From contig NC_033563.1 of NCBI RefSeq assembly GCF_001680005.1, positions 1,488,001-1,552,000 on the forward strand: a stretch of DNA of 64,000 bases. The letters run 5' to 3'. This document shows, piece after piece, positions 1-11,499 of this stretch. Under the pieces are notes generated by a model that did no database searches, was not told where the DNA came from, and worked only from the letters and a program-made list of their open reading frames with translations. Each line of letters starts with the position of its first letter. Within the stretch, counting starts at the first letter, position 1. The position numbers and the translations under genes are program-made. This stretch comes from Plasmodium coatneyi (lineage: Eukaryota; Apicomplexa; Aconoidasida; Haemosporida; Plasmodiidae).

Positions 1-941
1 TCTTCTTCATTTTTTGGGTTCATTTTTTTCTTCTTCAGTTTAGCTTCTTTGCATTTATTCTCTACATCTGCAGAAGACATTTTCATGTTTGTTGGTCTCG
101 CCGTTTGTGCATTTATTTTCGCAATGGATGTGTTGATTGAGGCGATTAAATTTTCGTACTCCGCCTTCCTCTTCACTTCTGCCTCCATTTTGTCGTTGAT
201 ATTTTTACTGTTATCCTGTTTGCTAAGCTTTAGAAACTTTTTGTTTAAATCGTTTTCGATTTTTTTCCTCTCATCTTCCTTCAGCTTGAGTTCCTTTTTC
301 ATGTCCTTCTTCGCTTCGTCTTTGGGTTCTTCCTTCACCACGTCGGTTTTCTTCGCATCGGCCTTCACATCAGCGGCTTTCTTCTCATCCACCTTCTTCG
401 TATCTGCCTTCTTTTCATCCGCTTTCTTCCCGTCGGTCTTTTTCGCCCCCTTGGCCTTGCCTTGCGCTGGGCTCTCGTTCACCTTCTCCTCCTCCATGGA
501 TTCCTCGTTTATATTCCCCACTGGAGCATCCTCCTTCTTGCTATTTTTGTTCACCTTCTTTTTCTTCTTTGGCGTGTTCTGGTTCTGCTCAGCGTTACTG
601 TTATTCGCACCACTGGCGTTGTTCTCCTTCGCGTTGTTGTTCTTCGCATTGTTATTCTTCGCATTGTTGTTCTTCTTGGCATCCACCTCTTTTTCCTTTT
701 TGTTTACGCTTCCGTTGAGTTGCACATTTGCCGTTCCTTCGCCTCCCGTGTTGGGAGTCACCTTCTTCTCATTCTTTGGGGTCTTCTGATTTTTCTCTCC
801 CTTCTCGGTCGCCTTGGGAGCCGTCTGCTTCTTTTCCTTTACGGCGTTCTCCTTCACGTTCTCTTCGTTGACTGGCTTTTCTTCAACCACAGACGCCGCT
901 GCGGCCATGGCTTTCTTTCCCATTCGGGTGATGAAGTTCAT
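1..941 (-). CDS. Lys/Glu/Ala-rich protein, N-terminal part (cut by window edge)
   Basis: An open frame runs from an ATG at 941 leftwards to base 1 without a stop: 313 codons plus 2 bases, so the C-terminus lies outside the window. The start reads MNFITRMGKKAMAAAAS. What follows is hydrophilic and low in complexity: a KNNNA unit repeated three times (around 620-670), a KKADEKKADTKKVDEKK-like stretch, then a predicted charged helical part (DERKKIENDLNKKF, EVKRKAEYENLIASINTSI). No catalytic domain is visible. The adjacent gene is RAD23; from memory the P. falciparum neighbour of RAD23 is PREBP, a KH-domain nucleic-acid-binding protein with a long N-terminus. That identity is inference from gene order only, because no KH domain lies in the visible part. 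The opposite strand also shows a long open frame, which is a shadow of this biased composition. Confidence 0.72.
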   Translation of the reverse strand, partial: MNFITRMGKKAMAAAASVVEEKPVNEENVKENAVKEKKQTAPKATEKGEKNQKTPKNEKKVTPNTGGEGTANVQLNGSVNKKEKEVDAKKNNNAKNNNAKNNNAKENNASGANNSNAEQNQNTPKKKKKVNKNSKKEDAPVGNINEESMEEEKVNESPAQGKAKGAKKTDGKKADEKKADTKKVDEKKAADVKADAKKTDVVKEEPKDEAKKDMKKELKLKEDERKKIENDLNKKFLKLSKQDNSKNINDKMEAEVKRKAEYENLIASINTSIAKINAQTARPTNMKMSSADVENKCKEAKLKKKKMNPKNEE

Positions 942-3900
942 TCTGCAAGAGGGGTTCAAAGAGGGAATGTCGATTGGAGTATGATTCAGGTGTGTGGAAC
1001 GCTACCGAGCTGCCTCCAATGGGTTAGCTACCACAATGAGAAGATTCTCACACCGTATGAGAAAAACTTAAATATACATATGAAGCAATGGGGTCAAAGG
1101 GCAGAAAAAAATATATGCATATATTTTATTTTTCTCTCCTTCATTTTGTTATTTTTTTTTTTTTGCAAAATTACTTGTCAACGTTTGGATTCCTTCAGAT
1201 AAATTGATAAGCGCGTGGATACTTCCTCGCTATTTCCTGTTCGGATAATTTTCTGCCTTATGACAGCCAACAGAAATATTGTTTTGGCTTTCTGGGAGGC
1301 AGGGATAACTTGCTTTTTCGCTATATGTATGCGCAGGTGTGCTCACATAAGATATGCAACTCCTTCGACGTATGTTGGGGAGTATCTAGGTGTATTTATA
1401 AGCGTATGTATATATTTTATATATACGAATATATGAATCTATACAAGCACGCGTGCGAGAACATCCCCCACAAGCCCGGTCACACTTCAAACGGCGGAGT
1501 CACTGCGTAACGGTCCTCTCAAAAATGGATTTAAATTTCAAATCGTTCAAATGGGACTGAAAATGTTGCGCACAATATTTTTTTTTTCTCAGAGGGGGTT
1601 ATAACAATGAAAATACACAAAGGGGCAAACAGGCAAACACACAAACACAGTTACTCCTTCAAGAATGAAAAACTGCGCTGAACATGAAATGACTATAACA
1701 GCAAATAGGTGAGGAGGGGCAGCGTGTGTTAGGAATTTATATTTTCATTTTTGATTCTCTCTTTCAATACATACTCTTAACAACAGTAACATGAATATAA
1801 TAAAATGTGTAAATATATATATGACGATGGAGGTCACTGATGCATGCTCCTTCATTCAATGGTTTAACATTTTTTTTTTCTACAAAATTATGTACACAAA
1901 GGATGAGGATGTAGGAGATTAACGCGGGTTTACGTTTGCGCAATTGTACGATTACGCGTTTATATGCATATATGTATTTTCATAAAAAAAAAAAAAAAGT
2001 AACGAAAAGGCGGTTAACAATAGGGGATGTTGCATTAAACAAATAGAATAATTTATTTTTCCTGTCGATATTTTATTTTCTTTTTCCCACAGTTCACTTA
2101 CAATTTTTCGACTTTATCTTGGAACAAATGCACGTGTACAAAACATATGCTTGCGTCCTGTACATATATTTGCTACGGCGCATATATACAAACGTGAGTG
2201 GTACTGGTATAATACCATGCGTGGCTGGCGTTCGAATGCTGGATCACATTCTGTGCATGTTCTACTGCAGCTACGCAAACGGTACGTTACAAAGTACTGC
2301 GTATTCTCATTTGTAGTGCTACGCAACGTTGACTCTTTGGCATCGCGCGTAGGTGATATGGTGCCGGTGAATGTATGGATACTAAACGTACGAATGTATA
2401 GGGTCAACTGCAATTAACGAATTGTAGGGGGAGCTGAAAAAGCTTTAAAACCCGCGTAGTAGTCACATAGTCACATTTGTAAAAATTTCCCTTATACTTT
2501 TTTTTCCTTTTAAGAAAAATTTGCTTTTCAAAAAAACAAGTACGTAAATTAACAACCTATATAATGTATACGTAACGCGAACATACTGTTCACTCGCATA
2601 TTTTACTTTTCTTGTAAAATTTACATGGTATATAAAAATTGTATTCGTATAATATACATATGTACACTTAAATCTGGTGATAACGCATGAACAAACAATG
2701 CTATTGTATATAATATACTTATCTCTTTGTATATGTTTTTTTTTTTTAATATTATTGGTCAAAAAAATAAAAAATTAAATAAATGGATTAATGTATGCAT
2801 GGATAGATAATGCGGATGATGCTATATGTAAACGTAAAAATGTAAGAAGTAACAAAGGCTTATTTTTTATACGCGCAATAGGTAAAGTGAGAAAAAAAAA
2901 AAAAAAAAAAAAAAAAAAGTATGCGATTTTTTGGCTGGGGTACGCAGGAATATGAAGGTTTAGAAAGTATATACCGGTACATTTATATGTGGGGTTACCT
3001 TATTCCTTCTTGTCCCCATTAGGTACATACACGAATAATATATATATATGCATGTATATATATGTATGTATCTGTAAACGCACGTATGCTACTGCTATAT
3101 GCAGGTAGTACCATTTTAACCTTTGCGCTGGTGTACTTTTTTGAGCATATAACGAAGATACGCAATGTTGTGCTGTGCTATATTTTTTTACTCTGCCACG
3201 GGTATTTAAAACAATTTTTGTAATTTTTAATGTTCGTTCCGCAATATTAACCATCGTCGTTAACTTGTTTGGCCTACATAATGTGGCATACTTAATTTAG
3301 TGCACAGTTGCGTTGGGGACATACGTACGAGGAAAAAACGGATTGATGGTGCTTCAAATGAGGTTGAAAAAGGAACAAGTGCACTTCCCATGAATGTTTT
3401 AACTACCTATGTTAGCAATTTTTATGTAGAGTCCTTCCCTATATATGCATATGTTTATAATTTTGTATGCCCCATTTTGGCTTTGCCGCGGGAGAAGAAA
3501 TTTTTTCTGCGTAACAATAACCCGAAATATAACAAGCTGGCAACGGAGGCAAAAAAAAAAAAAAAAAAACGTTGATGCGGTTAATAAAGGGATATGGGTA
3601 TATATATATGTGCTCTACCCATGCGGATGTACGCGTTGTTAGTAAGGTACGGATAGGTACATCCCACGTTTTACCACTGTCAAATGAGCATTGCTGGTTC
3701 ACCCTACGGGCACAGGCACTTTAATATATACCCCATTACGTATGCCGTGGGTAGTTCATATGCGCAGTAACATTGTTGGTGAACCTCGTAGCATGGGGCC
3801 CTCTGACCAGAGTATAGGCAACGCCATATCCCCGCGCGCAAGGCACGTCAGGATAAAAAATACGCGTAACAACGTGACATACATTATATAAATAAAAAAA

Positions 3901-5266
3901 AATACATCACCTGTTCCGTGCCCCCTTTTTTTCCCTTCTTTTGTCACCCTCTCTTTTTTTTCCCCCACCACCCCCTGTACTGAGAAATTGCATGCAGGGG
4001 TTGTGACATTTAACATTTTATATTTTCCTCCAAAAGGGGCGTAAAATGGGCATTTCTGAGTCGGGCAAATTTGGAGTCGGCCTGCCAGCAGCATAGTTGC
4101 ATGCCGCATGGCGAATCGCCTTTTCTCCTCATTTTTTATTCGTAAAAAAAAAAAAAAAAAAAAACGTATCCTTTTCCGTTGCATTGTCAGAAATGCGCAC
4201 TTGACCTTGACCGCCCTTCTGCCTTTTATTTAATAATGTAGAGTGAAAAAAAAAATAGGTGTTTTAAACATGTACCTATTACAACGTGCGCCCGCCAACT
4301 GTGCTGTGCTTGCCTAGTACACCGCTTTGGAACTCAAAGAAGAAAATTAAACTCATATAATACATGGCAGTTTATAAAAAAAAAAAACTTTGCAGAAAAA
4401 CCAACCATTTTGGAACAATTTCCCCACAGCATGCCAAAAAAATATGTTTTCCCCAATTTGTAAATTCCTCCCAAAGTTTACAATAAAATATGGGAAGGTG
4501 TTTAAGGGATAGTTGTTTCTTTAAAAAATACGATTTTTGAAGCAGTCGCGTTTTGACAAAGCGACGCCTGTTAATGTACAATAATGTGCATAAGTGAATA
4601 TGAATAGATATACACCCGCAACGTGTGTGAACAAGCACGTTGAGCGTTGTCTTGTACATACGCACATGTGATAGCTTCTGCAAATTTTTCTCACATGGCT
4701 GAAGAGGCCAAATTTGGTCTACGTGTAAAATAAGGCGGCCAATATGGTCAGTTGTATGAAAGGATTAATATTTTGCCAACCGGCCTAGGAAAACTCCTGC
4801 CCCTCAAAAAACAAAATAAACGAATAAACAACCCGCTCGAATGAGAATCCTTTTGAACTGACATACAAAAATTTAACCAAAAGGACATTGTAACAATTAA
4901 ATAATGTTACTAAGCAAACGTAGAAATGTGCTACATATGTAAAAAGTTGTGCAAAGGCAATTCTTTTTAAAAAGAAGGAAAAAGGGAGCATACACAATAT
5001 GCTGGGGGGGAAGAACTTAAAAAAAATAAAAAAATGTTCAAAAAAAAAAATCAATGCATTTGACCCATACGCTACTTTACACCAAAATGTTATTCACCCG
5101 AATAAGGGGCGTTTTCGGGTGCAATTTTAGGTTGGCCTGAAAAAGCTGCATCGACACACGCATAGCAACGGATAACACGTTGCAAGGGGTCCACTTGGCA
5201 GATGGCCTACCCATGTTGAGGGTGCACGTTTCCTCTTACCAACTGAGAAAGAGGCCCGCCAAATGA
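942..5266. other. 4.3 kb gap with no recognisable gene
   Basis: No frame here has coding character on either strand. The stretch holds homopolymers (27 A at 2892-2918, about 20 A at 4144-4164), AT dinucleotide tracts near 3037-3070, and a relatively GC-rich island at about 3640-3860. Both flanking genes run leftwards, so it contains the 3' region of RAD23 and the promoter and 5' leader of the gene at 1-941. It is unusually long for this block. No tRNA or spliceosomal RNA signature was recognised. Confidence 0.6.
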
Positions 5267-6493
5267 CTACTCTGACGCGTAGTCGTTCATATTTTCAAAC
5301 AAATAGTTGGCCGCCATTTCCTCATTCTTGTCACACGCAATGAAGGCTTCCAACGCTAAGTGCTTCGGAAATCCAAGCGATTCCAACTTTTTAATACTTT
5401 CCATTTCGTTCTCATTTAAAGGCGTAATGGGAATATGATAATTTTCATTATTCGGGTCGGTAATATTTTCGTTCCCTTCAACGGCAAATGCATCCCCTTC
5501 CATTAAGTCATTTTCTGCGCTAGCTATGTGGTCACTATTTCCATAATTCTGAATGGCCCTTATAAATTCCCCTTGGTTTTCTCGTATAAATTCTAAAAAG
5601 GAAGGATCTGTTCTTCCTATCATTTCTAGAATTTCTGGAATGCGTTGTGGATTCGATAAAGCTACATCTCGTAGGATATTAAAAAATGGGGAACTTCTAA
5701 ACTGATCTGGATTGTCTGACAAACCTTGTCTAGAATTATCCGCAAGGGAATTATAATTATTTAAAAGGTTTGGCAAATTGGGAGAATTTTCATTATCTTC
5801 TCTTTCGTAGGAATTGTCATTTGTTTCATTCGTTTCGTTGGTCTCGTTCGTTTCATTCACGTCAGGCATTGAATTCATTGCGTTGTTCATGGCGTTCATG
5901 GAGTTCATTTCGTTCATCCCAGTCAATGTACTGAGTGCACTTATCTCGTTCATTTGGTTTTCGTCTGGAAATCCGTTGGTCAAATAATCAATAGCTCTGT
6001 TGGGGTTGTTAAATGCCACCAGCATGGCCTTTTTTACGGCTTCTCTTTCAAATCCCATAGCGCAGATATTGTCTATGGTCTCTTTTAGCTTTTCCCCAGT
6101 TACTAGGGCTGATTGTGCGTTGTTGAGGTTTTCGCTCTCTATGCGCTCCTCTGATGCATTTGAAGTGGCATTATTCTGGTCATGATTTATCGGCAAAGAT
6201 GCCTTTTCATTACTTTTTAAAGCGTCTGTCGTTGATGGTTCCTTCGCCTGGTTATTCTTCGAAGTAAATACCTTCTTGCATGCCATAACTATAACTATGT
6301 CGTTTTCTTTTAATATATCCACTGCTTTGCTTTCGTCGTTTAAAATATTTCCACTAAAAATGAGCTTCTGTTTATCGTAGGGCATTTCGGGGAACGCCAC
6401 CCCTATCTTTTTTTTCACGTCTAAAATGGTGTCATCACTGTCGACACTGATTTCTTCTTCGTTGTTCTGAAGCGTTCTCACTTTTATTTTCAT
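5267..6493 (-). CDS. RAD23: RAD23-like ubiquitin receptor / nucleotide excision repair protein
   Basis: Single exon, 408 aa. RAD23 proteins carry ubiquitinated cargo to the 26S proteasome and stabilise the XPC/Rad4 damage sensor. The domain order is diagnostic: ubiquitin-like domain at residues 1-75 (starts MKIKVRTLQN, with KQKLIFSG), UBA1 at about 133-175 (NICAMGFEREAVKKAM), an XPC-binding/STI1-type domain at about 263-315 (NPQRIPEILEMIG), and UBA2 at about 361-402 (LESLGFPKHLALEAFIACDKN). An Asn-Glu-Thr repeat lies in the linker (about 213-225). The length is normal for the family. The start is the only sensible ATG because the UBL begins at once. It is divergent from the gene at 8595, with 2.1 kb between start codons. 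Confidence 0.96.
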   Translation of the reverse strand: MKIKVRTLQNNEEEISVDSDDTILDVKKKIGVAFPEMPYDKQKLIFSGNILNDESKAVDILKENDIVIVMACKKVFTSKNNQAKEPSTTDALKSNEKASLPINHDQNNATSNASEERIESENLNNAQSALVTGEKLKETIDNICAMGFEREAVKKAMLVAFNNPNRAIDYLTNGFPDENQMNEISALSTLTGMNEMNSMNAMNNAMNSMPDVNETNETNETNETNDNSYEREDNENSPNLPNLLNNYNSLADNSRQGLSDNPDQFRSSPFFNILRDVALSNPQRIPEILEMIGRTDPSFLEFIRENQGEFIRAIQNYGNSDHIASAENDLMEGDAFAVEGNENITDPNNENYHIPITPLNENEMESIKKLESLGFPKHLALEAFIACDKNEEMAANYLFENMNDYASE

Positions 6494-8594
6494 TTTGCGG
6501 GTGGGCAGTTAGGCTATTAGACTGTTATGCGGTTATGTGGTTGACGCGCCGCTTCAACAGAGGAACATACAGTTGTGCACACGAGTAGCTACGCCCTAAA
6601 CGCACAGTCGGACGATCTTTCTCAACACGTGTTGTTGCGGCCAATGCAGGAAGACGAGCGAACTATCGTTGCGATGTAAAAAATACGGAGAGCAAAATGG
6701 GCAAGTACTGTGAAGGTACAAATGCGGTTATCCGTCCGGGGGAGTTTTTATACTTTCACCTACGAACTTATCACACCTTTTCCAATAATGGAAAAAAAAT
6801 ATTTTTCTTTAACGCGCAAACGAGACACTCGGGGTATGCGGATGCATCACGTCGCAATTGCTATCGCGTTATTCATACATGGAAGGGTACACAAATTTGT
6901 GCATACATACATATATACACGTACACCCCTGTGTATTTACTTATTTATTCATTTTCCCCACTTTCCATCCCTGAAAAAGTCAAGAAAAAGAGTTCTGCAA
7001 GACGCTTGCGGGGAAAGACTGCTTAACTAGTTGTACTGGCTGTTGGTTATTTCTGCACTTTATTATATATATATTTTTTTCCCCTTTTGTAATTATATTT
7101 GTGACGAAGCAAAGGTGAGGTGTTTTAAATATTTCCGCGCGTTTTCACTTGTCATAACGATATGTATGTAAAAACGCACACGTCCAAAATTGGAGAATGT
7201 AAATGGTAAAATGGCACATGCTAACTGGAGATAAAACTTACTCGCTGGATCGTTTTTTTTAAGATAATGTACTGAAGTGTTTGAAGCGAAGTTTATAACA
7301 TGTGGGTTTGGATTTACGTAACTTGTAAGCATATTTTTGCTTCCCCTTCGTTGATAAGCTAACGGGATGGAGAAAATGAACAAAGAAAACTGCAAATTGG
7401 CGTAAAAAAAAAACAAATGGCAAACCTTCTGATGAATAATTTGTTCCACTTGCTTCAGCCTGTAATTTATATAAGCTATAAATATAATATGATACAAATT
7501 TAAAAAAAAAAAAAAAAAAAAAAGCAGAAAATAACACAATGACAAGGCGCAGTAAGGAGATAAAAATATTTTCATTAATTTATTTTTTCACCATTTTGGC
7601 AAATTAGAGAAAAAGGCCTTAACGAAATATCGCATAAAGTCCGTTTTTTCTCGCTTTTCCTTTCCGTCCCTTTTCATTATAACGACGCCTTTAATCCGAT
7701 TGTACAATCGGTAGGTTATTTCGCGCACATGTGGCAGCACTCATATGTATGAAGATATGCAAATGGTATGTGTACCAGCAAGAGCATGTACATGTACTAA
7801 ACGTAAATGCGTGAGGGCTGGCTTCCTGCCTCGCTGTGACGACTGAACGAGCCAGTATGGAGAGAAGGCCACCTCTGTTTTAAAACAACACAATCGATTA
7901 TTTTTTTTTTCATTCCATCAAATGATGAGATAATATAGCACGCCCGTCAATAAATAAAAAAAAATTCCCCTTCGCCGTTGTGAAGCGCTTTTAAATAAAA
8001 TTGTACTACTTTTTTTTTTACTTCTAAGGGAAAATTATTAAAGTAAAACAGGTGAGAGTCCCATCTTCCATATAAATAGTCTGAAATTTTCAAATGTCTG
8101 ATGCTACAAAATCCATTTGATCATTTCTCCAGCTTAATTCTTCTCCTTGTAGAGGAACGTTCACGCCTGGGGGGTGAGCATAACAGTACCAGAGAGCCGA
8201 AATAAAATGATCCGAAATTTAGCAGAGTGTGGGTAAATTCTGGCGAATGGGGAGAAGTCGAAAAGGTGCCTCCTTTTTTTTTTGGCTACTACTATTATAT
8301 AGTCTGCTGGTACATTTTGCTGAAAGCGTATTCGCTTAAAAAAAAGCTTAAGCTTATCACGTCTGTTTATTGAAATCCCTTTTTTGGGTCCTGTCTTGAA
8401 GAACCTCCCTAGAGTCGTGCACGGTGTGATGTACAACTGTGTTGACGCCCACGTGCCCATTTGTCCGTTTGGAAATCCACCCATGTAGATGAGTACGCTT
8501 GGCGCACAGTAGTGAGGAGCACACACTGCATCTATGCACACCATGCACACATATATAGCGCCCCAGCGCGGTAACACAAAGAAAACCCCCATCA
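6494..8594. other. Divergent intergenic region, RAD23 / HPR gene
   Basis: 2.1 kb between two start codons facing away from each other, so it should hold both promoters. I see no convincing coding exon. A 23-A run sits at 7501-7523. Several splice-like sites are present: on the plus strand a good donor at 8051 and an acceptor ending at 8152, which could be a leader intron of the 8595 gene; on the minus strand acceptor- and donor-like sites between 7230 and 7470, which could be leader exons of RAD23. This is inference only. Confidence 0.5.
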
Positions 8595-10226
8595 ATGCGC
8601 ACGTTTAGTAATATTCTTAAGCCAAGCGCAAATGTGAACAGAGGAAACAGCCGTTTTTTCATACGGCCCCGGTTCAAGGCATACCATAATGCGTCGTACA
8701 GATATAAAGGGGAAGATGCTACCACGTACGACCGAGAAGTTAAGATAAAGCAGATGAATTCATCTGTCCTGTGTATTTTCTCTAATATGCTGTTAAAGGA
8801 AAATATCAAGAATGACTTCATTTGGAAAAAAATCGAAAGGAGGTCGTACGAAATAATGGATAAATTTGAAGTCGGAGATATTGCGTCCTTCTTATTTTGT
8901 TTGAGCAAAATGAGATACGAAACAAACTTATATGAAAGTTTCATTCCAATCATAAAAAAAAAGAGTGAATATTTTAATACGTCCAATTTAGCTATGCTAA
9001 TATCGACGTACTCGAAAAGGAAGAGGGAAGACTTAATCATACTATTAAAGGAGGAATTAAAAAAAAAAGTGCATACAATTCACAACGTAGTGGAGATCTG
9101 TATGATTTTAAATGCCCTAGTTAAAAGTAAAATATACGATGAACATTTATTTGTCAAACTGAGTAACATAATTGCTGAAAATGTACTTCGCAATCATGTG
9201 CACGTGAGGGACATTTGTGTAATTGCCTACTGCTATGCGTGCATATTGTACAAGAATATGAATTTTTTCAAAATTTTAGCGCAAAAAATTGTGCTCCTCA
9301 TGGATGACATAAATTTAGTGGACCTGTGCAGAATATTATACGCATACATGAGGGTAGATCAAAATTTTTATCACATATTAAAGCTATCTGCTCTGAAGTT
9401 AGCCAACGTTATGGACAGCAGCACCATCAATGACGTTATTAACTGTGTTCATTTTTTACCCATATTGAAAGAAGTTGTTGAAGCGCGCAATGACGCTACG
9501 ACGAAGAGGATTGATCCGTATATAGACGGATCGCTCAACTACAGCATCGATTACGTACATTTTCTCAATTACATAATAAACGTCTTCAATGAGAAACTGC
9601 TCAGCTACTTGAATTTGCTGAGTGCGAACCAGGTGAGCAGTCTGTTTTACATTTACTCGAGGTATAATATCCTTATAAGTCTGTCCAAAATGGACATTTT
9701 TATTTCGCACATAAGAAAGATGAAACTGGCAAGCGAGTTAAAAATTTACATTCTTTATTCGTTGACAATACTGTTAAAAAATTATGAAAGCAACAACAGT
9801 GGTCTGTACAGTTGTGACCTGCTGGATGTAGACAAAATTTTTGTTAAGCAGAATGGAGAACATTTCCTGGATCCAACGCACAAGAAAGACAACACCAAAT
9901 GTTTAAATAAGCATGATTACGACGCAATGAAGAATAACCTTCTGTGCTGTTTAAATCAGTGGGAAGACGACATGAACCTGTTCATAAATAACTATGACAT
10001 TTGTTCCATTCAAGACATTATAAAAGTCTTAACCATTTTTTTAATCCTCAATCATACGCGCAACTCACTTATTTCCAACATCAAGACGTACGTTATAATG
10101 AACTACAAAAGTGTGAATGAACACAATGCGTACACCTTGATGTTTTATTTTCAAAAATTAAATGTGATAAAGGATGATGAAGACTTTGCACAAATTCTGA
10201 AATGTAAAATTAAATCGCTAAAGTGA
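8595..10226 (+). CDS. HPR-type (heptatricopeptide-like) putative organelle RNA-binding protein
   Basis: Single exon, 543 aa. The start region (MRTFSNILKPSANVNRGNSR, then RFFIRPRF) is basic, Ser/Asn/Arg-rich and lacks early acidic residues, as expected for a mitochondrial targeting sequence. The body is all-helical with degenerate repeats of about 35-37 residues of the type 'DIASFLFCLSKMRY', 'NLAMLISTYSKRKR', 'DICVIAYCYACILY', 'DLCRILYAYMRV', 'QVSSLFYIYSRYN'. This is the pattern of the OPR/heptatricopeptide proteins of apicomplexans, which are thought to bind the fragmented mitochondrial rRNA. I see no C-terminal RAP domain. A second protein with the same repeat style lies at 55178-57657. Family assignment is by eye; the organelle location is inferred. 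Confidence 0.7.
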   Translation: MRTFSNILKPSANVNRGNSRFFIRPRFKAYHNASYRYKGEDATTYDREVKIKQMNSSVLCIFSNMLLKENIKNDFIWKKIERRSYEIMDKFEVGDIASFLFCLSKMRYETNLYESFIPIIKKKSEYFNTSNLAMLISTYSKRKREDLIILLKEELKKKVHTIHNVVEICMILNALVKSKIYDEHLFVKLSNIIAENVLRNHVHVRDICVIAYCYACILYKNMNFFKILAQKIVLLMDDINLVDLCRILYAYMRVDQNFYHILKLSALKLANVMDSSTINDVINCVHFLPILKEVVEARNDATTKRIDPYIDGSLNYSIDYVHFLNYIINVFNEKLLSYLNLLSANQVSSLFYIYSRYNILISLSKMDIFISHIRKMKLASELKIYILYSLTILLKNYESNNSGLYSCDLLDVDKIFVKQNGEHFLDPTHKKDNTKCLNKHDYDAMKNNLLCCLNQWEDDMNLFINNYDICSIQDIIKVLTIFLILNHTRNSLISNIKTYVIMNYKSVNEHNAYTLMFYFQKLNVIKDDEDFAQILKCKIKSLK

Positions 10227-10971
10227 AACAGCCAAAGTGATCACAACAAGAAGAAAATTTGCATGAACAGAAGTTTGCAAAACAAAAAAAAAAAAAAAAA
10301 AAAAAAATTAAACTTATACTTAATATTCTGCATGCACGTGGCAGATTTTTTCCTTTTAAAGGCGTAAAAATGAGGTAGCTGTTCTTTTTTTTTTTTTTTT
10401 TTTTTTGCCTGAACAAGTCATACATTTTGAGCAAATTAAATAGCCATTAATTGCATAAATTGCATAAGTGGTACATGCCTTTTGTAAGCCTATATTTGGT
10501 GTCATATATTTTTTCCACATTTTGTAAAAAATTCTGCAAAAAATTGCCCGTCATTCATTTGAGGATTTTTTTATTTTCCAACACATTTTGCGTTTGTAGA
10601 AGCTTTTACCGCTGTTTATCTTTATTTTTATTTTTATTCCATTTTTTTTTTTTTTTTTCTACCCCTACCGTTAACGCTTTTTATTTTTACAATTCCCATT
10701 TTTGCAAACATTCCATTTTCGTTTGAAGACCTTTTCGTTGTCCCCTTCTCCGCTGCTGCAACATTTTGTTCAAAAATAAACGTAAAAAAATTGAAGCACA
10801 TATTTCTGACATTTATATTTATTTATTACAGAGACGCACAAACACACCATAGACAGAGTGAAGGATTACGTTCTTCTTTACAACTATCAACATATTGTGG
10901 TAAAAAAAAGGACCGCGCAAAGGTCTGCACAAAAACCAAATTTACCCTTTTAACGCAAAATTTTATTCAAA
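10227..10971. other. Intergenic, homopolymer-rich
   Basis: Between two genes on the same strand. It holds a 24-A run (10284-10307), a 22-T run (10385-10406) and T-rich stretches near 10620-10660. It should contain the 3' region of the HPR gene and the promoter of the four-TM gene. No gene is seen. Confidence 0.6.
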
Positions 10972-11499
10972 ATGTTGAAGCTAGGAAAAATGAGCAAGTG
11001 CTGCTGCTTCCCACTAGCGGGGGGATGCATCATTGGAATTATGATTCATATAGGATTTTGCATATCAGCAATATTCTCCCATGGTCAAGAATATAGAATT
11101 CTACTCATAATTACAAATGCAGTATTGGCATCCTTGTTAACTCTTGGATTGGCACTCAAAAGTTATATTATTTTTTGCATTGCTGCTATTTCGGTGGCCT
11201 TTATTCTGGTGAATTACCTCGTATCCTTCGTACTTATCTTCATTTCACTTTTTGTAAAAGATCAGTACACACTGGAAAGTAAAATTTTTACCACAGTTAT
11301 TGTGTTCATTATGCTGTTCACAACAACCGTTTTCTTTAACATTTATTTATCCACATTCAAAGTTATGAAAGCTGGGGGAACAGGCTGGGAATTCAAGAGT
11401 TATATGGAGATCGAGTCTCAGAAGCAGTTGCAGAAGAGGGAAGAAAAGAAGAACGAGAAGAAGGAAGAATCGGGCACCTATAGTGATTACAAAGCTTAA
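10972..11499 (+). CDS. Four-transmembrane protein of unknown function
   Basis: Single exon, 175 aa, with a good AAAATG start context. Four hydrophobic helices are evident at about residues 16-35, 42-62, 65-95 and 104-128. A CCC triplet at residues 10-12 next to the first helix is a likely palmitoylation site. The tail after the fourth helix (GGTGWEFKSYMEIESQ and a Lys/Glu-rich end) is hydrophilic and probably cytosolic. A short Cys cluster, a Gly-rich first helix and a four-TM core recall LAPTM/tetraspan membrane proteins of the endolysosomal system, but I do not recognise a specific family and assign no function. The strong, regular hydrophobic pattern and normal codon use support a real gene. 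Confidence 0.8.
   Translation: MLKLGKMSKCCCFPLAGGCIIGIMIHIGFCISAIFSHGQEYRILLIITNAVLASLLTLGLALKSYIIFCIAAISVAFILVNYLVSFVLIFISLFVKDQYTLESKIFTTVIVFIMLFTTTVFFNIYLSTFKVMKAGGTGWEFKSYMEIESQKQLQKREEKKNEKKEESGTYSDYKA

Noticed and set aside
49..1202. Two long plus-strand open frames rich in Phe, Ser and Leu
   Set aside because: They are shadows of the Lys/Glu-rich minus-strand gene; the minus frame has an ATG, stays open to the edge and has proper composition.
7093..7575. Minus-strand 160-aa frame with splice-like sites
   Set aside because: Runs through a 23-A tract giving poly-Phe, has no family resemblance and no consistent exon chain. It could be RAD23 leader DNA.
8080..8160. Minus-strand end-of-protein-like reading (QGEELSWRNDQMDFVASDI) after a CCCCAG acceptor
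   Set aside because: There is no room or partner exon for a minus-strand gene before the plus-strand start at 8595, and the plus strand offers a better explanation (leader intron 8051-8152).
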